Assembly: GCA_937951955.1 (NCBI GenBank)
Contig: CALGAD010000108.1
Span: forward strand, 1-64,000
DNA: 64,000 bases
Origin: an uncultured Bacillaceae bacterium
GTDB taxonomy: Bacteria; Bacillota; Bacilli; Bacillales; Caldibacillaceae
Direction: 5' to 3'
Both the position numbers and the translations under genes were made by a program. The notes beneath the pieces were generated by a model. That model made no database searches and was not told where the DNA came from. It saw only the letters and a list, made by a program, of their open reading frames with translations. Each line of letters begins with the position of its first letter. Position 1 is the first letter of the stretch. Positions 1 to 9,300 of the stretch are shown here, in pieces.

Positions 1-52
1 TTCTCTTAAAAAGTAAAAACAAATGAAGTGATTTTCTCTGGAATGAAAATAA

Positions 53-76
53 AAAAAGCAGTTTAAACTGCTTTTT
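53..76. terminator. Bidirectional terminator
   Basis: A perfect palindrome of 12-base arms (AAAAAGCAGTTT and its complement) with A-rich and T-rich flanks gives a hairpin plus U-tract on either strand. It lies just past the 3' end of the minus-strand gene at 99-281 and could also end a gene entering from the left of the window. Confidence 0.75.
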
Positions 77-98
77 AAAAAATAAAGTATTTTTTGGC

Positions 99-281
99 TT
101 ATTCCCCCCATCGTTTTGGACTCCACAGGGTGCCGTCAATTTCCCCTTCCATTTGTTCAATCCGTTTCCGTTGTTCTTCTATAATATCCCGGGTAGCCTT
201 GACAATGGTAACAAGTTGATAATTATCGCTCTTGTCATAAATCTTTTGCAACTCTTGTAAAATCCATTCGTGTTTATCCAA
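99..281 (-). CDS. Small hypothetical protein, 60 aa
   Basis: I do not recognise this family. The start is TTG at 281, chosen because a strong AAGGAGG site lies about seven bases upstream. The product is charged and probably mostly helical; its middle (EEQRKRIEQMEGEID) looks like a short coiled coil. It follows the oxidoreductase gene at 303-1004 by only 21 bp on the same strand and shares its terminator, so the two are probably co-transcribed. Its helix is weakly like the C-terminal extension of that oxidoreductase (IEENR against IEEQR), which hints at a related function, but this is only an impression by eye. Confidence 0.7.
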   Translation of the reverse strand: MDKHEWILQELQKIYDKSDNYQLVTIVKATRDIIEEQRKRIEQMEGEIDGTLWSPKRWGE

Positions 282-302
282 AAAGGTCCTCCTTTCTTAA
301 GT

Positions 303-1004
303 TCACGATTCACGCCGAATATCGTCTAAAACGATTTTTAAACCATCGATGGTTGTCCGGTTTTCTTCGATATGTTCAATCGCATAGCGCAGGATCAGTT
401 TCTCTTCGTTTTTTAGTCCGCTGTTGATAAATCGTTCGAGCTGTTCAATTACCCATTGTTCCTGGCTTAACAGACTATCATCATTTTTCATCGTCAGCAT
501 TTGCCAGTACGTGATCAGATGCTCCATCTTTTGTTCTTCGCTCATATAACTAAACTGGAAAATCGGCATCGGCTTTAAGTATTTCATTCCCGTCTTATGG
601 GCCATGGCCTGGAACGGTTTTGTTAATTCATTGATGCTGAACAATTCCGTTCCTCCGGCCTGATACTCTTTTTCAGGAACGCCGATCATCATGATGAGCC
701 GGAATTCTTTCCCCTTTAGAGCTTCTCCCCCCTCCCCGTAGGCAAACCCTTCTTCCAATACGACATCTTGCCAGTGTTTTAACAGAGGTGGCGAGCTATA
801 CCAATAAAAGGGAAATTGGAACACAATCCGGTCATGGCGTACTAAAAGTTCCTGTTCCCGTTTTACCTCAATGTTTCCTTCAGGATATTCAGATTCCAAA
901 TGATGGACGGTAATATTATCTACATCTTGAATGGAACTTAAAAAATATTGTTGACTGCTGGATTCCAGAATATCGGGATGGGATACAATAACTAGTGTTT
1001 GCAA
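303..1004 (-). CDS. NAD(P)H-dependent oxidoreductase, flavodoxin-like fold
   Basis: A 233-residue protein of the flavodoxin-like NAD(P)H quinone reductase group (KefF/MdaB type). The N-terminus has the beta strand and turn LVIVSHPD of the flavin phosphate-binding region, and FQFPFYWYSSPPLLKHW is the conserved segment of the family around residues 63-79. Expected activity is two-electron reduction of quinones or electrophiles with FMN or FAD in the cytoplasm. The catalytic part ends near residue 180; the last ~50 residues form an extra charged helical tail not usual in the short family members. The start is TTG at 1004, preceded by AAGGAGGG. Substrate is unknown. Confidence 0.8.
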   Translation of the reverse strand: MQTLVIVSHPDILESSSQQYFLSSIQDVDNITVHHLESEYPEGNIEVKREQELLVRHDRIVFQFPFYWYSSPPLLKHWQDVVLEEGFAYGEGGEALKGKEFRLIMMIGVPEKEYQAGGTELFSINELTKPFQAMAHKTGMKYLKPMPIFQFSYMSEEQKMEHLITYWQMLTMKNDDSLLSQEQWVIEQLERFINSGLKNEEKLILRYAIEHIEENRTTIDGLKIVLDDIRRES

Positions 1005-1246
1005 ACGCTAATCCCTCCTTACACAGATTACGATCGCTATAATCTTTCCGATGGTACCATTATAACAAGAATGGATTCCTTTTAACCAAAAGAAGACTTT
1101 CCATAATATGATAAGTTGTTCACATAAAGTTCAAACTTTCCCAATGAAACGTCATCATTTCTGAAAAAAATTCATGTATGATAAATATATATTTACGTTT
1201 TGCACTAAACTAATAGGGAATACTTAAAAATATTGGAGGATCGAAG

Positions 1247-1867
1247 ATGGCAAAAGTTTTAATAGTTCGTGCACATCCGTTGAATAACGGTGAATCCCGT
1301 TCGATGAAAGTAACGGATGCCTTCGTCGAAGCATATAAAAAGCATCATCCAGAAGATGAGTTGGAAGATATTAACCTATATAATATGAACGTTCCCGAAA
1401 TAGATGGTGACTTGTTAAACGCCTGGGCAGATTTAAGTGCCGGGAAACCATTCTATTCTTTAAGCAATACCCAGCAACATAAAGTCGTCTTATTTAACTC
1501 CTTTACCGATGGCTTCCTGCAACAAGATAAAGTAGTTATTGCCAATCCTTTGTATAATTTGAACGTTCCGAGCCGGCTAAAAGCCTGGTTTGATACGATC
1601 ACGGTCGCAGGAAAAACGTTCAAATATACGGAAAGCGGCTCTGTCGGTCTTGTGGAAGGTATAAAAGTGTTACATATTCAGGCTAATGGTGGATTTTACA
1701 ATGGTAATGATCCGGCCAGTCAATACGTAAAAACTATACTGACCTTCCTCGGCGTGAAAGATATCACCCAATTATTCGTGGAAGGTATGGATTACGAACC
1801 GAGTCGTGCCGATGAAATTGTCCAAGAAGCAATCGCTAAAGCACAGGAAATTGCTAAGAATTTCTAG
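1247..1867 (+). CDS. azoR: FMN-dependent NADH-azoreductase
   Basis: A 206-residue flavodoxin-fold enzyme matching the AzoR/AcpD family in length and pattern: the N-terminal VLIVRAHPLNNGESRS flavin-binding loop, the NPLYNLNVPSRLKAWFD segment that lines the FMN site, and the GGFYNG turn near residue 144. Family members use NADH to reduce azo compounds and quinones and protect against thiol-reactive electrophiles. The ATG start has GGAGGATCGAAG in front. It is transcribed alone, divergently from the oxidoreductase at 303-1004, and ends in its own terminator. In Bacillus, homologues respond to quinone or diamide stress through DUF24-type repressors; I did not find a convincing operator here. Confidence 0.92.
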   Translation: MAKVLIVRAHPLNNGESRSMKVTDAFVEAYKKHHPEDELEDINLYNMNVPEIDGDLLNAWADLSAGKPFYSLSNTQQHKVVLFNSFTDGFLQQDKVVIANPLYNLNVPSRLKAWFDTITVAGKTFKYTESGSVGLVEGIKVLHIQANGGFYNGNDPASQYVKTILTFLGVKDITQLFVEGMDYEPSRADEIVQEAIAKAQEIAKNF

Positions 1868-1877
1868 TATTATTACC

Positions 1878-1907
1878 GGTCCCTTTTCAAGGGGCCTTAT
1901 TTTTTTG
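1878..1907 (+). terminator. Terminator of azoR
   Basis: Hairpin GGTCCCTT / AAGGGGCC (one G-U pair) with a 3-base loop, followed by TTATTTTTTT, 10 bp after the azoR stop codon. Confidence 0.85.
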
Positions 1908-2282
1908 TAAAAGTTTCTTAATACAATGTTCGTATGAAAGATAATGTTCAAAAAAATGTCGAAATTTTAGGTCTTTACAAGTAAGAAAAAACTACTAAAA
2001 TAGATTTAAAAATAGTAAGAAAAATTATTATAATAATAAAATAATGATGTTTCATAATAAGATAAAAATAAATACAAAACATTTCTAAATCGATCTTAAC
2101 AAACGTAAAAAAGGAAAAATCAGGAACAATAAAACGGTTTCTTAATAGAAATCCGACGAGATGGACCTCCGTTTATCGTGAATTAACATTTATTGTAAAA
2201 ACAGGAATTTTTTAAATCCTTATATCAGAATATAAATTTTATGGGCATAATTAAAAATAGAATGAATTTTTATAATTAATTG
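1908..2282. other. AT-rich intergenic stretch
   Basis: Very A+T-rich DNA between the azoR terminator and the app promoter. I see no convincing gene, RNA or strong inverted repeat. It may hold upstream activator or CodY-type sites, but no clear match to a known box was found. Confidence 0.5.
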
Positions 2283-2311
2283 TTGAAATTTAATAAGACT
2301 AGCATTATACT
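2283..2311 (+). promoter_or_regulatory. Sigma-A promoter of the app operon
   Basis: TTGAAA at 2283-2288 and TATACT at 2306-2311 with a 17-bp spacer. This is a near-consensus vegetative promoter placing the transcription start about 45 bp before the first app gene. Confidence 0.75.
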
Positions 2312-2364
2312 AATACTTAAAATATTTTCCGATGCTATTGTTTTAAAGTAACGAGGTGACCCCA

Positions 2365-3345
2365 ATGAGTGAAACTCCGGTATTAGAAGTTCGGGGATTG
2401 AAAACCTATTTTTACCTGGATGATAATCTAGTCGCAAAAGCAGTAGATGGTGTGGATATCACGATTAAACGCGGCGAGACCGTAGCTTTAGTCGGTGAGT
2501 CAGGAAGTGGAAAAAGTATTACATCGCTATCGATCATGAAGTTAGTGAATAAACCAGGGAAAATCGAAGAAGGTGAAATCGTATTCCTTGGTAAGGATAT
2601 CGTGCCCTTATCTGAAAAAGAAATGACCCGTGTTCGGGGCAATGATATCGCGATGATTTTCCAGGAACCAATGACGGCCCTGAACCCAGTTTTTACGATA
2701 GGTAATCAAATCGTCGAAGTGATGAGGAAGCATTTGAAAATATCCAAGAAGGAAGCCCATCGACGGGGAGTCGAATTATTAAAAATGGTCGGTTTCCCCC
2801 GTCCGGAAGAAACGATGTATGAATATCCCCACCAGCTATCAGGGGGAATGCGGCAGCGGGCAATGATTGCCATGGCGCTGTCATGTAATCCGAAGTTATT
2901 AATCGCTGATGAACCGACTACCGCCCTTGACGTGACGATCCAGGCACAAATCTTGGATTTGCTCAACGAGATGAAACAGCGCTTTGATATGAGTATATTA
3001 TTAATCACCCATGATCTTGGAGTCGTAGCCGAATATGCAGATCGGGTTTTGGTCATGTATGGCGGCCAAATAGTAGAAGAAGCACCGAGCGACAAACTTT
3101 TTGAAGATCCGCAACACCCATATACGAAAGGATTATTAGAAAGCATTCCCAGTCTGGAAAAAGAAGTGGACCGTCTCGGTTCGATTAAAGGTGTTGTACC
3201 ACCAGCATACAATTTCCCAAAAGGTTGTCGCTTTTGTGATCGCTGCCCTTTTGCGATGGATAAATGTTTTGCAATTAACCCCGAGTTAAAAGAATCGACA
3301 TATGATCATAAAGTTCGCTGTCATTTATACGATTCTGTATCATAG
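2365..3345 (+). CDS. appD: Oligopeptide ABC transporter ATPase, AppD/DppD type
   Basis: First of two ATPases that power a binding-protein-dependent peptide importer. Visible are Walker A GESGSGKS (about residues 44-51), signature LSGGMRQR (158-165), Walker B LLIADEP (178-184) and the C-terminal oligopeptide-transporter tail with clustered cysteines (GCRFCDRCP...C...C) that can bind an Fe-S cluster in some homologues. The start is ATG at 2365, with GAGGTGA five bases upstream; a GTG nine bases earlier lies inside that site. The order ATPase-ATPase-binding protein-permease-permease matches appDFABC of Bacillus subtilis, so the app names are used; dpp-like specificity is possible. Confidence 0.9.
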   Translation: MSETPVLEVRGLKTYFYLDDNLVAKAVDGVDITIKRGETVALVGESGSGKSITSLSIMKLVNKPGKIEEGEIVFLGKDIVPLSEKEMTRVRGNDIAMIFQEPMTALNPVFTIGNQIVEVMRKHLKISKKEAHRRGVELLKMVGFPRPEETMYEYPHQLSGGMRQRAMIAMALSCNPKLLIADEPTTALDVTIQAQILDLLNEMKQRFDMSILLITHDLGVVAEYADRVLVMYGGQIVEEAPSDKLFEDPQHPYTKGLLESIPSLEKEVDRLGSIKGVVPPAYNFPKGCRFCDRCPFAMDKCFAINPELKESTYDHKVRCHLYDSVS

Positions 3346-3427
3346 GTAAAACTACAATACAAAGGGAAATTTCAGAAAGGAAAAACATTTGTTCCGGATG
3401 ACATTGATGAAATAAGGGGGCTACAGC

Positions 3428-4432
3428 GTGGCAGTTACAGAAGTAGTAGAAAAAGAGAAAACGAGCCAGGAAACAATCTTAGAAGTCAGAAATCTCAAAA
3501 AATACTATCCAATCAAAGGCGGAATTTTAAGAAGAACCATCGGTCATATTAAAGCTGTGGATGGTGTATCCTTTTCCGTTTACCGGGGGGAAACCCTCGG
3601 TATCGTCGGTGAATCGGGTTCGGGAAAGTCCACCCTCGGTCGGACGATATTACGGCTCGAAAAACCAACTGAAGGACAGGTCGTGTTTGAAGATAAGGAT
3701 TTAACGAATATGCGCAATCGGGAGTTGCGCCCCATTCGCAAAGATATGCAAATCGTTTTTCAGGATCCGTATGGCTCGTTGAACGCGACGATGAATGTGC
3801 AGCAATTACTTGAAGAACCATTAATTGTGCAGACAAATTTAAGTAAAAAAGAGCGCCAGGAACTCGTGGATGAAATGTTAGAAAAAGTCGGACTAAGACC
3901 GCAAGATCGAATGAAATACCCGCATGAATTTTCTGGCGGTCAGAGACAACGAATCGGAATTGCCCGGGCGTTGATACTACATCCAAAGTTTGTCGTATGT
4001 GATGAGCCCGTCTCTGCACTCGATGTCTCGATTCAGGCGCAAGTATTAAACTTGATGTCCGATCTACAGGATGATTTACATCTAACGTATTTGTTTATTT
4101 CTCACGATTTAAGTGTTGTGAAACATTTTAGCGATCGCGTAGCGGTCATGTATTTAGGGCATATCGTGGAAATTGGCGATAAAAAAGACATCTATAATAA
4201 TCCACTCCATCCGTATACACAAGCATTGTTATCGTCAGTTCCGACCGTTGAAAAGGGGAAAAAGCGGGAAAAAATTGTTTTAAAAGGTGATTTACCAAGT
4301 CCAGCCAACCCACCATCAGGCTGTCCCTTTCGCACACGTTGCCCGCTAGCCCATGAAAAATGTGCACAAGTTCTCCCCGAATTAAAAGAAAAGGGGAAAG
4401 ACCATTTCGTCGCATGTCATTTACACAATTAA
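3428..4432 (+). CDS. appF: Oligopeptide ABC transporter ATPase, AppF/DppF type
   Basis: Second ATPase of the app system, 334 residues. It has Walker A GESGSGKS (61-68), signature FSGGQRQR (about 175), Walker B FVVCDEP, and the H-loop ISHDLSVV. The oligo_HPY tail with RTRCPLAHEKC and a final Cys-His is typical of OppF/DppF. The start is GTG at 3428 behind AAGGGGG. It should pair with AppD at the cytoplasmic face of the AppB-AppC channel. An 80-bp gap separates it from appD with no terminator, so the two are co-transcribed. Confidence 0.9.
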   Translation: MAVTEVVEKEKTSQETILEVRNLKKYYPIKGGILRRTIGHIKAVDGVSFSVYRGETLGIVGESGSGKSTLGRTILRLEKPTEGQVVFEDKDLTNMRNRELRPIRKDMQIVFQDPYGSLNATMNVQQLLEEPLIVQTNLSKKERQELVDEMLEKVGLRPQDRMKYPHEFSGGQRQRIGIARALILHPKFVVCDEPVSALDVSIQAQVLNLMSDLQDDLHLTYLFISHDLSVVKHFSDRVAVMYLGHIVEIGDKKDIYNNPLHPYTQALLSSVPTVEKGKKREKIVLKGDLPSPANPPSGCPFRTRCPLAHEKCAQVLPELKEKGKDHFVACHLHN

Positions 4433-4597
4433 AATACACAATATTTAAACGACTTTGGGGAGGTGATGCAAAGGGGATAGGTGTGAGGCTGCCAAAAATG
4501 ATGGGGGGTCCAGACAAATTTTGTCGGAATTGATTCTGTTCATTTAGCACTTTCTTAACTAAAACGGGAATTTAAAACATTTGAAGGGGTGAATGTT

Positions 4598-6373
4598 TTG
4601 CTCAAAAAGAAATCATGGTTATTGTTTCTATCGTTCCTGTTCACATTTGGGATTTTAGCCGCCTGTTCCGGTGGTGGCGGTGAGGAAACAACAAGTGAAG
4701 AAACAGAAGAAGAAACAACGACAGAAGAAGAAACTCAAGAACCAGGAGAAAAAGTCGTTGTCGGTGCGATGGATACAGCACCAACCGGTCAATTTAACCC
4801 GCTTTTCTACACAGAAGCCTATGAATCTAATATTATATCTTTTGTTTATGAAACGTTAGTATCACAAAATGAAAATTTAGAGTATGAGCCATGGCTGGCG
4901 GAAAGCTGGGAGCATAATGAAGATCATACGGTTTACACATTCCACTTGCGTCAAGATGTCACATGGCATGATGGCGAACCATTTACGGCTGATGACGTAG
5001 TCTTTACGTATAAAACATTAGCTAGCCCGGATTACGTTGCAGCAGGTGGTGTTCGCACATACGTCGTACAGCGTTTACTCGGCTTTGAAGAATTTTCTAG
5101 CGGTGAAACGGATGAATTCAAGGGCGTTGTAGCTGTCGATGATTATACCGTTGAATTCCACTTCACCGAACCGAACGTTATAGCATTAGCAGATGCTGCT
5201 TTCTATATTGTACCGGAACACGTATTTGCTGATGTGCCGGTAGCAGAAATTCCCGAACATGAAGCATCGTTAATGCCTGAGAAAGTTATCGGTACCGGTC
5301 CGTTCAAGTTTACCGATATGGTTGAAGGTGAACAATACGTCTTAACGAAGAATGAAGACTACTGGGCTGGCGCACCGAACCTCGATTCGGTCGTCTGGAA
5401 GGTTGTATCCGGACAGGTTATTCTCGGACAGTTAGAATCTGGTGAAATTGATTTTGTTGCCGATCCAACCGGTTTTGATCCAGCTGACTACGAGCAAGTT
5501 GCTGCAATGGAGCATGTGGAAATCATTGAAGAGCCAGACTTTGGATATCAAATTTTAGGTTTTGTCCATAATTTCCGGACAGAAGAAGACATCGAAGCAG
5601 GTGTCATCAATCCAGACAATTTCGTACCGAACCCGGATCTCCAGGATAAACGAGTTCGTCAAGCCATTGCTTATGCCATTGACCGGGAAGCTCTCATTGA
5701 GGCACTGCTTCATGGTCATGGTACGGTCATGAATTCACCGATTGCTCCACAATGGTGGGTATTCGATGGCGATACGCCGGAGCAGTATGAATATGATCTG
5801 GATAAAGCGAAAGCTCTCCTGGAAGAAGCCGGATATAAAGATGTTGATGGCGACGGATTTGTTGAAACACCTGAAGGTGAGCCATACGAGTTAACGATGG
5901 CCTATCCACTCGGAATCGAAGTCCGTGAGCGTTCAGCGCCAATTATCCAGGGAATGATTGAAGAACTCGGTATCAAAGTCAATCTGTTACAACCATTGGA
6001 GTTTGCCGCTTATTCCGATCAACTTGAAAAGAACACTGAATGGGATCTATACCTCCTTGGCTGGAGCCTCGGTACAACCGATCCTGACCCATCCGGATTG
6101 TGGACCGCAACGGATGCTTATAACTACGGACGCTGGAATCATCCAGAGGCGGATGCACTTGTAAAACAAGCGATCACACCGCCAGAGGCCTTTGATAGAG
6201 ATTTCCGTGCCGAAGTGTATAAAGACTGGCAAGTCATGTTCCAGGATGAACTCCCGGCTTTGATTCTCTATGCTAGAAACAGTCTCTGGGCATACAATAA
6301 GCGGATGACAGGAATCGACCATATGCCATGGTCCTTCCTCAACGATCCACATAAGTGGGATGTAACTGAATAA
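4598..6373 (+). CDS. appA: Peptide ABC transporter substrate-binding lipoprotein
   Basis: Family 5 extracellular solute-binding protein (591 residues) that delivers oligopeptides to the AppBC channel. The signal peptide ends in the lipobox ILAAC with the lipidated cysteine near residue 23, followed by a glycine-rich and then a glutamate/threonine-rich linker about 30 residues long that holds the domain off the membrane. SBP_bac_5 features include VRQAIAYAIDREALIEALL and IGTGPFKF. The start is taken as TTG at 4598 because AAGGGGTG sits six bases upstream; a GTG at 4589 overlaps that site. The reading frame is intact, unlike the frameshifted appA of the B. subtilis 168 strain. Confidence 0.88.
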   Translation: MLKKKSWLLFLSFLFTFGILAACSGGGGEETTSEETEEETTTEEETQEPGEKVVVGAMDTAPTGQFNPLFYTEAYESNIISFVYETLVSQNENLEYEPWLAESWEHNEDHTVYTFHLRQDVTWHDGEPFTADDVVFTYKTLASPDYVAAGGVRTYVVQRLLGFEEFSSGETDEFKGVVAVDDYTVEFHFTEPNVIALADAAFYIVPEHVFADVPVAEIPEHEASLMPEKVIGTGPFKFTDMVEGEQYVLTKNEDYWAGAPNLDSVVWKVVSGQVILGQLESGEIDFVADPTGFDPADYEQVAAMEHVEIIEEPDFGYQILGFVHNFRTEEDIEAGVINPDNFVPNPDLQDKRVRQAIAYAIDREALIEALLHGHGTVMNSPIAPQWWVFDGDTPEQYEYDLDKAKALLEEAGYKDVDGDGFVETPEGEPYELTMAYPLGIEVRERSAPIIQGMIEELGIKVNLLQPLEFAAYSDQLEKNTEWDLYLLGWSLGTTDPDPSGLWTATDAYNYGRWNHPEADALVKQAITPPEAFDRDFRAEVYKDWQVMFQDELPALILYARNSLWAYNKRMTGIDHMPWSFLNDPHKWDVTE

Positions 6374-6382
6374 TCCCATTTA

Positions 6383-6420
6383 AAAAAAGGGGCGTGCAAC
6401 ACCCTGCATGCCCTTTTTCA
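6383..6420 (+). terminator. Intra-operon terminator or attenuating hairpin
   Basis: GGGCGTGCA and TGCATGCCC (one G-U pair) form a hairpin followed by CTTTTTCAT directly after appA. It sits inside the operon, so it probably lets only part of the transcripts reach the permease genes and stabilises the 3' end of the more abundant binding-protein message. Confidence 0.65.
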
Positions 6421-6460
6421 TATTTAATCTTGATTTTTTGGCAACAGCGGAGGTGAGGTT

Positions 6461-7423
6461 ATGACAAAATATATTATCCGACGATTACTCGTATTTTTCC
6501 CGATGTTGTTTGCTTTGACCATCATCGTCTTCACTTTGTTAAAACTTGCTCCCGGAGATCCGTATTCCCAAATGATGGATCCACAGATTGATGCTTCTGT
6601 ATTTGAAGAACAAAGAAAAGCTAGAGGATTAGATGATCCAATCCCCGTACAATATTTTCGTTGGTTAACGGATGCGATCCAGGGGGACTTTGGTGATTCG
6701 TTCCGCTATAAAGGAAGAACTGTTGCCGAATTAATCTGGGATCGAATTCCGAACACGTTATATTTAGGGGTGTTTTCCGTATTTATCACCCTTATCGTGG
6801 CGATCCCTATCGGTATATACTCGGCTCGCAATCCTTATTCACCACTCGATTATGCAGCAACAGGGTTTGGATTTTTTGGACTGGCTGTTCCCAACTTCTT
6901 TTTCGGATTGGCCGTGATTTATATTTTCGCGATCAAACTTGGCTGGTTTCCATCACAAGGGTCAATATCCAAACCTGGACTGGAAGGTTTTGAACTGCTT
7001 AAAGCAAGATTACACCATCTCGTTCTACCTGGCTTAACTCTAGGACTTGCCAGTACCGCTTCGTATATGCGCTATATGCGTTCCGAGGTATTAAGTGTAC
7101 TTGGCAGTGACTATATCCGTACCGCCCGTGCGAAAGGTTTAACGGAGCGAACGGTTCTGTATAAGCATACATTGCGTAATGCTTTGATTCCGATCATTAC
7201 TTTATTAGGCTTTGAAATCGGTGTATTGCTCGGTGGCGCTGTGATCACCGAAGGAGTTTTCAAATATCCCGGCATCGGTACTCTTTTCCTTGAATCCATC
7301 GGTAACCGTGACTATCCGGTGATTATGGCGATTACATTAATGCTCGGGTTTTTTACCTTATTAGGTAACTTAATAGCCGATATTTTGTATGCTATCGTCG
7401 ACCCGAGAATTCGCTATGATTGA
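6461..7423 (+). CDS. appB: Peptide ABC transporter permease, AppB/DppB type
   Basis: A 320-residue integral membrane protein of the DppB/OppB permease family. It starts with the family hallmark MTKYIIRRLL and first membrane helix, carries the LAPGDPY segment, and has the EAA-type coupling loop RTARAKGLTE near residue 225 that contacts the ATPases. It ends with DILYAIVDPRIRYD, the usual C-terminus of this family. The ATG start follows AGGTGAGG. It forms the heterodimeric channel with AppC. Confidence 0.92.
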   Translation: MTKYIIRRLLVFFPMLFALTIIVFTLLKLAPGDPYSQMMDPQIDASVFEEQRKARGLDDPIPVQYFRWLTDAIQGDFGDSFRYKGRTVAELIWDRIPNTLYLGVFSVFITLIVAIPIGIYSARNPYSPLDYAATGFGFFGLAVPNFFFGLAVIYIFAIKLGWFPSQGSISKPGLEGFELLKARLHHLVLPGLTLGLASTASYMRYMRSEVLSVLGSDYIRTARAKGLTERTVLYKHTLRNALIPIITLLGFEIGVLLGGAVITEGVFKYPGIGTLFLESIGNRDYPVIMAITLMLGFFTLLGNLIADILYAIVDPRIRYD

Positions 7424-7432
7424 GGTGAGGAC

Positions 7433-8359
7433 ATGCAGAGTCAAACACAATTACCAGTCAATCCAGAACCTAATATAGAGAAAACTTCAACACAAGAGGA
7501 AAGAGGGATTTCCCCTTTTCGGTTAGCCTTTCGTCGTTTCTTAAAAAATAAAGCAGCCGTCGTCAGTGTATTTGTTCTTTTCTTGATTATACTCAGCTGT
7601 ATTTTGGCACCATTATTAACGGATCACGATCCGATTCAATACGATCTTACAAAAATCGAACAGGGGCCGAGCAGTGAGCATCCTTTAGGAACGGATAGCT
7701 CAGGGCGCGACAATTTTTCTAGATTATTATATGGAGGCCGTATATCCATTATCATCGGTTTTAGTGCGATGCTCTTTACTCTTGTGATCGGTGTTACTTT
7801 AGGAGCCATTGCCGGATATTATGGCGGCAAAGTGGATAATATTATCATGCGGATTACCGATGTGTTTATGATTTTACCGTTCCTCGTATTAGTACTGGTC
7901 ATTGTCGCAATTCTGGAAAAGGTGACCGTCGGAATATTTGTGACCGTAATCGCTCTTACTTCCTGGCCGAGCTTAACCCGGATTGTGCGTGGAACATTTT
8001 TATCACTGCGGGAGCGGGAGTTTGTTCTTGGGGCGAAAGCTATCGGCTGTAGTGATTTTCGTATTATCTTTCGCCATTTTATACCCAATGCGATCGGTCC
8101 CATTGTCGTTAATGCGACGTTAATGGTTGCCTCTTATATCGTTGCCGAGTCAGGCCTGAGCTTCCTCGGTTTCGGTGTGCCGCAGCCGACACCGACATGG
8201 GGAAATATGCTGTCTGAAGCACTAAACATTCGCATCATGCAATACCACCCCGAAGCATGGATCCCACCGGGGCTAATGATTTTACTCACGGTTCTGTGCA
8301 TTAACTTTATCGGTGATGGACTGCGGGATGCCTTTGATCCGAAAAGTAATAAACGTTAA
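7433..8359 (+). CDS. appC: Peptide ABC transporter permease, AppC/DppC type
   Basis: Second permease, 308 residues. An N-terminal cytoplasmic tail of about 40 residues leads into the first helix (41-60), a short outside loop, the conserved GTDSSGRDNFSRLLYGGR motif (86-103), five further helices and the coupling loop GAKAIGCSDFRI. The protein ends GDGLRDAFDPKSNKR as family members do. ATG follows AGGTGAGG 9 bp after the appB stop, so it is translated from the same message. It is of normal length, in contrast to the longer OppC encoded at 18079-19236. Confidence 0.92.
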   Translation: MQSQTQLPVNPEPNIEKTSTQEERGISPFRLAFRRFLKNKAAVVSVFVLFLIILSCILAPLLTDHDPIQYDLTKIEQGPSSEHPLGTDSSGRDNFSRLLYGGRISIIIGFSAMLFTLVIGVTLGAIAGYYGGKVDNIIMRITDVFMILPFLVLVLVIVAILEKVTVGIFVTVIALTSWPSLTRIVRGTFLSLREREFVLGAKAIGCSDFRIIFRHFIPNAIGPIVVNATLMVASYIVAESGLSFLGFGVPQPTPTWGNMLSEALNIRIMQYHPEAWIPPGLMILLTVLCINFIGDGLRDAFDPKSNKR

Positions 8360-8364
8360 TAAGA

Positions 8365-8405
8365 AAGGAATTGTCCCTTTACCAGTGGTGACAATTCCTT
8401 CATTT
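8365..8405. terminator. Bidirectional terminator between appC and the GDPD gene
   Basis: Perfect 11-base arms AAGGAATTGTC and GACAATTCCTT with a T-rich run on either side, lying between the two convergent genes. Confidence 0.85.
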
Positions 8406-8409
8406 ATTA

Positions 8410-9300
8410 TTATTCATTTAATAATTCGATCAGCTGATCGGGATAGTCTGTCATAATCCCATCGGCTCCGAGTGCTATAAGCTCTTTCATCGTTTCTTGA
8501 TCGTTAATCGTCCAGTAGTGGACCTGCATGCCCCTTTTTTGTGCGCCCCGGATTAACTGTTTATCTTTTAAGTTGAACCCGGACTCTTTCACCGGAATAT
8601 GAATCGCATCTGCCCGCTGGCGATATAAACCATTTAATCGGAATTTATGGAAGAGAACAAATTGAGTAGCTTCCTTCCGTCCGGCGCTTACAAGGGCTTT
8701 TCCCTTTGATATTTTGAGGACCAGATCCACAATAGCCTGATTAAAAGAAGCAATAATGACCCGCTCTTCTAATTGAAAGTTTTGGATCGTTTGCCACAAA
8801 TTGTTTGCAATCGAATCATATAGTTCTGGATCATTCGTATGTTTGATTTCAATGATATAGAGGATTTTGGGATCGATTGTTTTTGTGAAAATTTCCTCAA
8901 CCGTTGGAATCGTTATACCTTTTCCCCGATATGGATAATTTCCGTCTTCATCTTGAAAAAAATAACCGGCATCCAGGGCTTGAATCTCCTCCAGGGTCAT
9001 ATCATTGACCCTTCCTGACCCATCGGTCGTTCGATCAACAGTTGGGTCATGGATGGCGACTAGGTGTCCGTCGCGTGTCATATGAACATCAAATTCCAAT
9101 ACATCGGCGCCTAATGCTTTAGCATTTAAAAATGCGGGAATCGTACTGGATGGAGCAAGTCCACTTCCCCCCTGGTGGGCGATAACGAGGGTTCGCCCCT
9201 TTTCAAAAGCCAGAAGCCTGCTCGATTTTTTTGCAGGATATGTGAATAGAAAAAGCCAAATAACAATAATTGCTATAATGACGATCGTTAAGTAAAGCAA
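8410..9300 (-). CDS. Membrane-anchored glycerophosphodiester phosphodiesterase
   Basis: Hydrolyses glycerophosphodiesters to glycerol-3-phosphate and an alcohol. The first ~20 residues form one membrane helix, and the catalytic GDPD domain follows. Motifs include AHQGGSGLAPSSTIPAF (the usual HRGxSGxxPENT pattern with changes), EFDVHMTRDG for the metal site and HDPTVDRTTDGSG. The start is TTG at 9300, chosen because GGAAGGAG lies eight bases upstream; an ATG at 9318 overlaps it and has no site of its own. Anchoring suggests action on the outer face of the membrane, perhaps on phospholipid or teichoic acid breakdown products. It stands alone between convergent and divergent neighbours. Confidence 0.88.
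   Translation of the reverse strand: MLYLTIVIIAIIVIWLFLFTYPAKKSSRLLAFEKGRTLVIAHQGGSGLAPSSTIPAFLNAKALGADVLEFDVHMTRDGHLVAIHDPTVDRTTDGSGRVNDMTLEEIQALDAGYFFQDEDGNYPYRGKGITIPTVEEIFTKTIDPKILYIIEIKHTNDPELYDSIANNLWQTIQNFQLEERVIIASFNQAIVDLVLKISKGKALVSAGRKEATQFVLFHKFRLNGLYRQRADAIHIPVKESGFNLKDKQLIRGAQKRGMQVHYWTINDQETMKELIALGADGIMTDYPDQLIELLNE

Noticed and set aside
2356..2364. GTG start for appD at 2356
   Set aside because: The GTG lies inside the GAGGTGA ribosome site that serves the ATG at 2365.
4513..4525. Short palindrome GACAAA-T-TTTGTC between appF and appA
   Set aside because: Too short and isolated to call an operator or attenuator; no T run follows.
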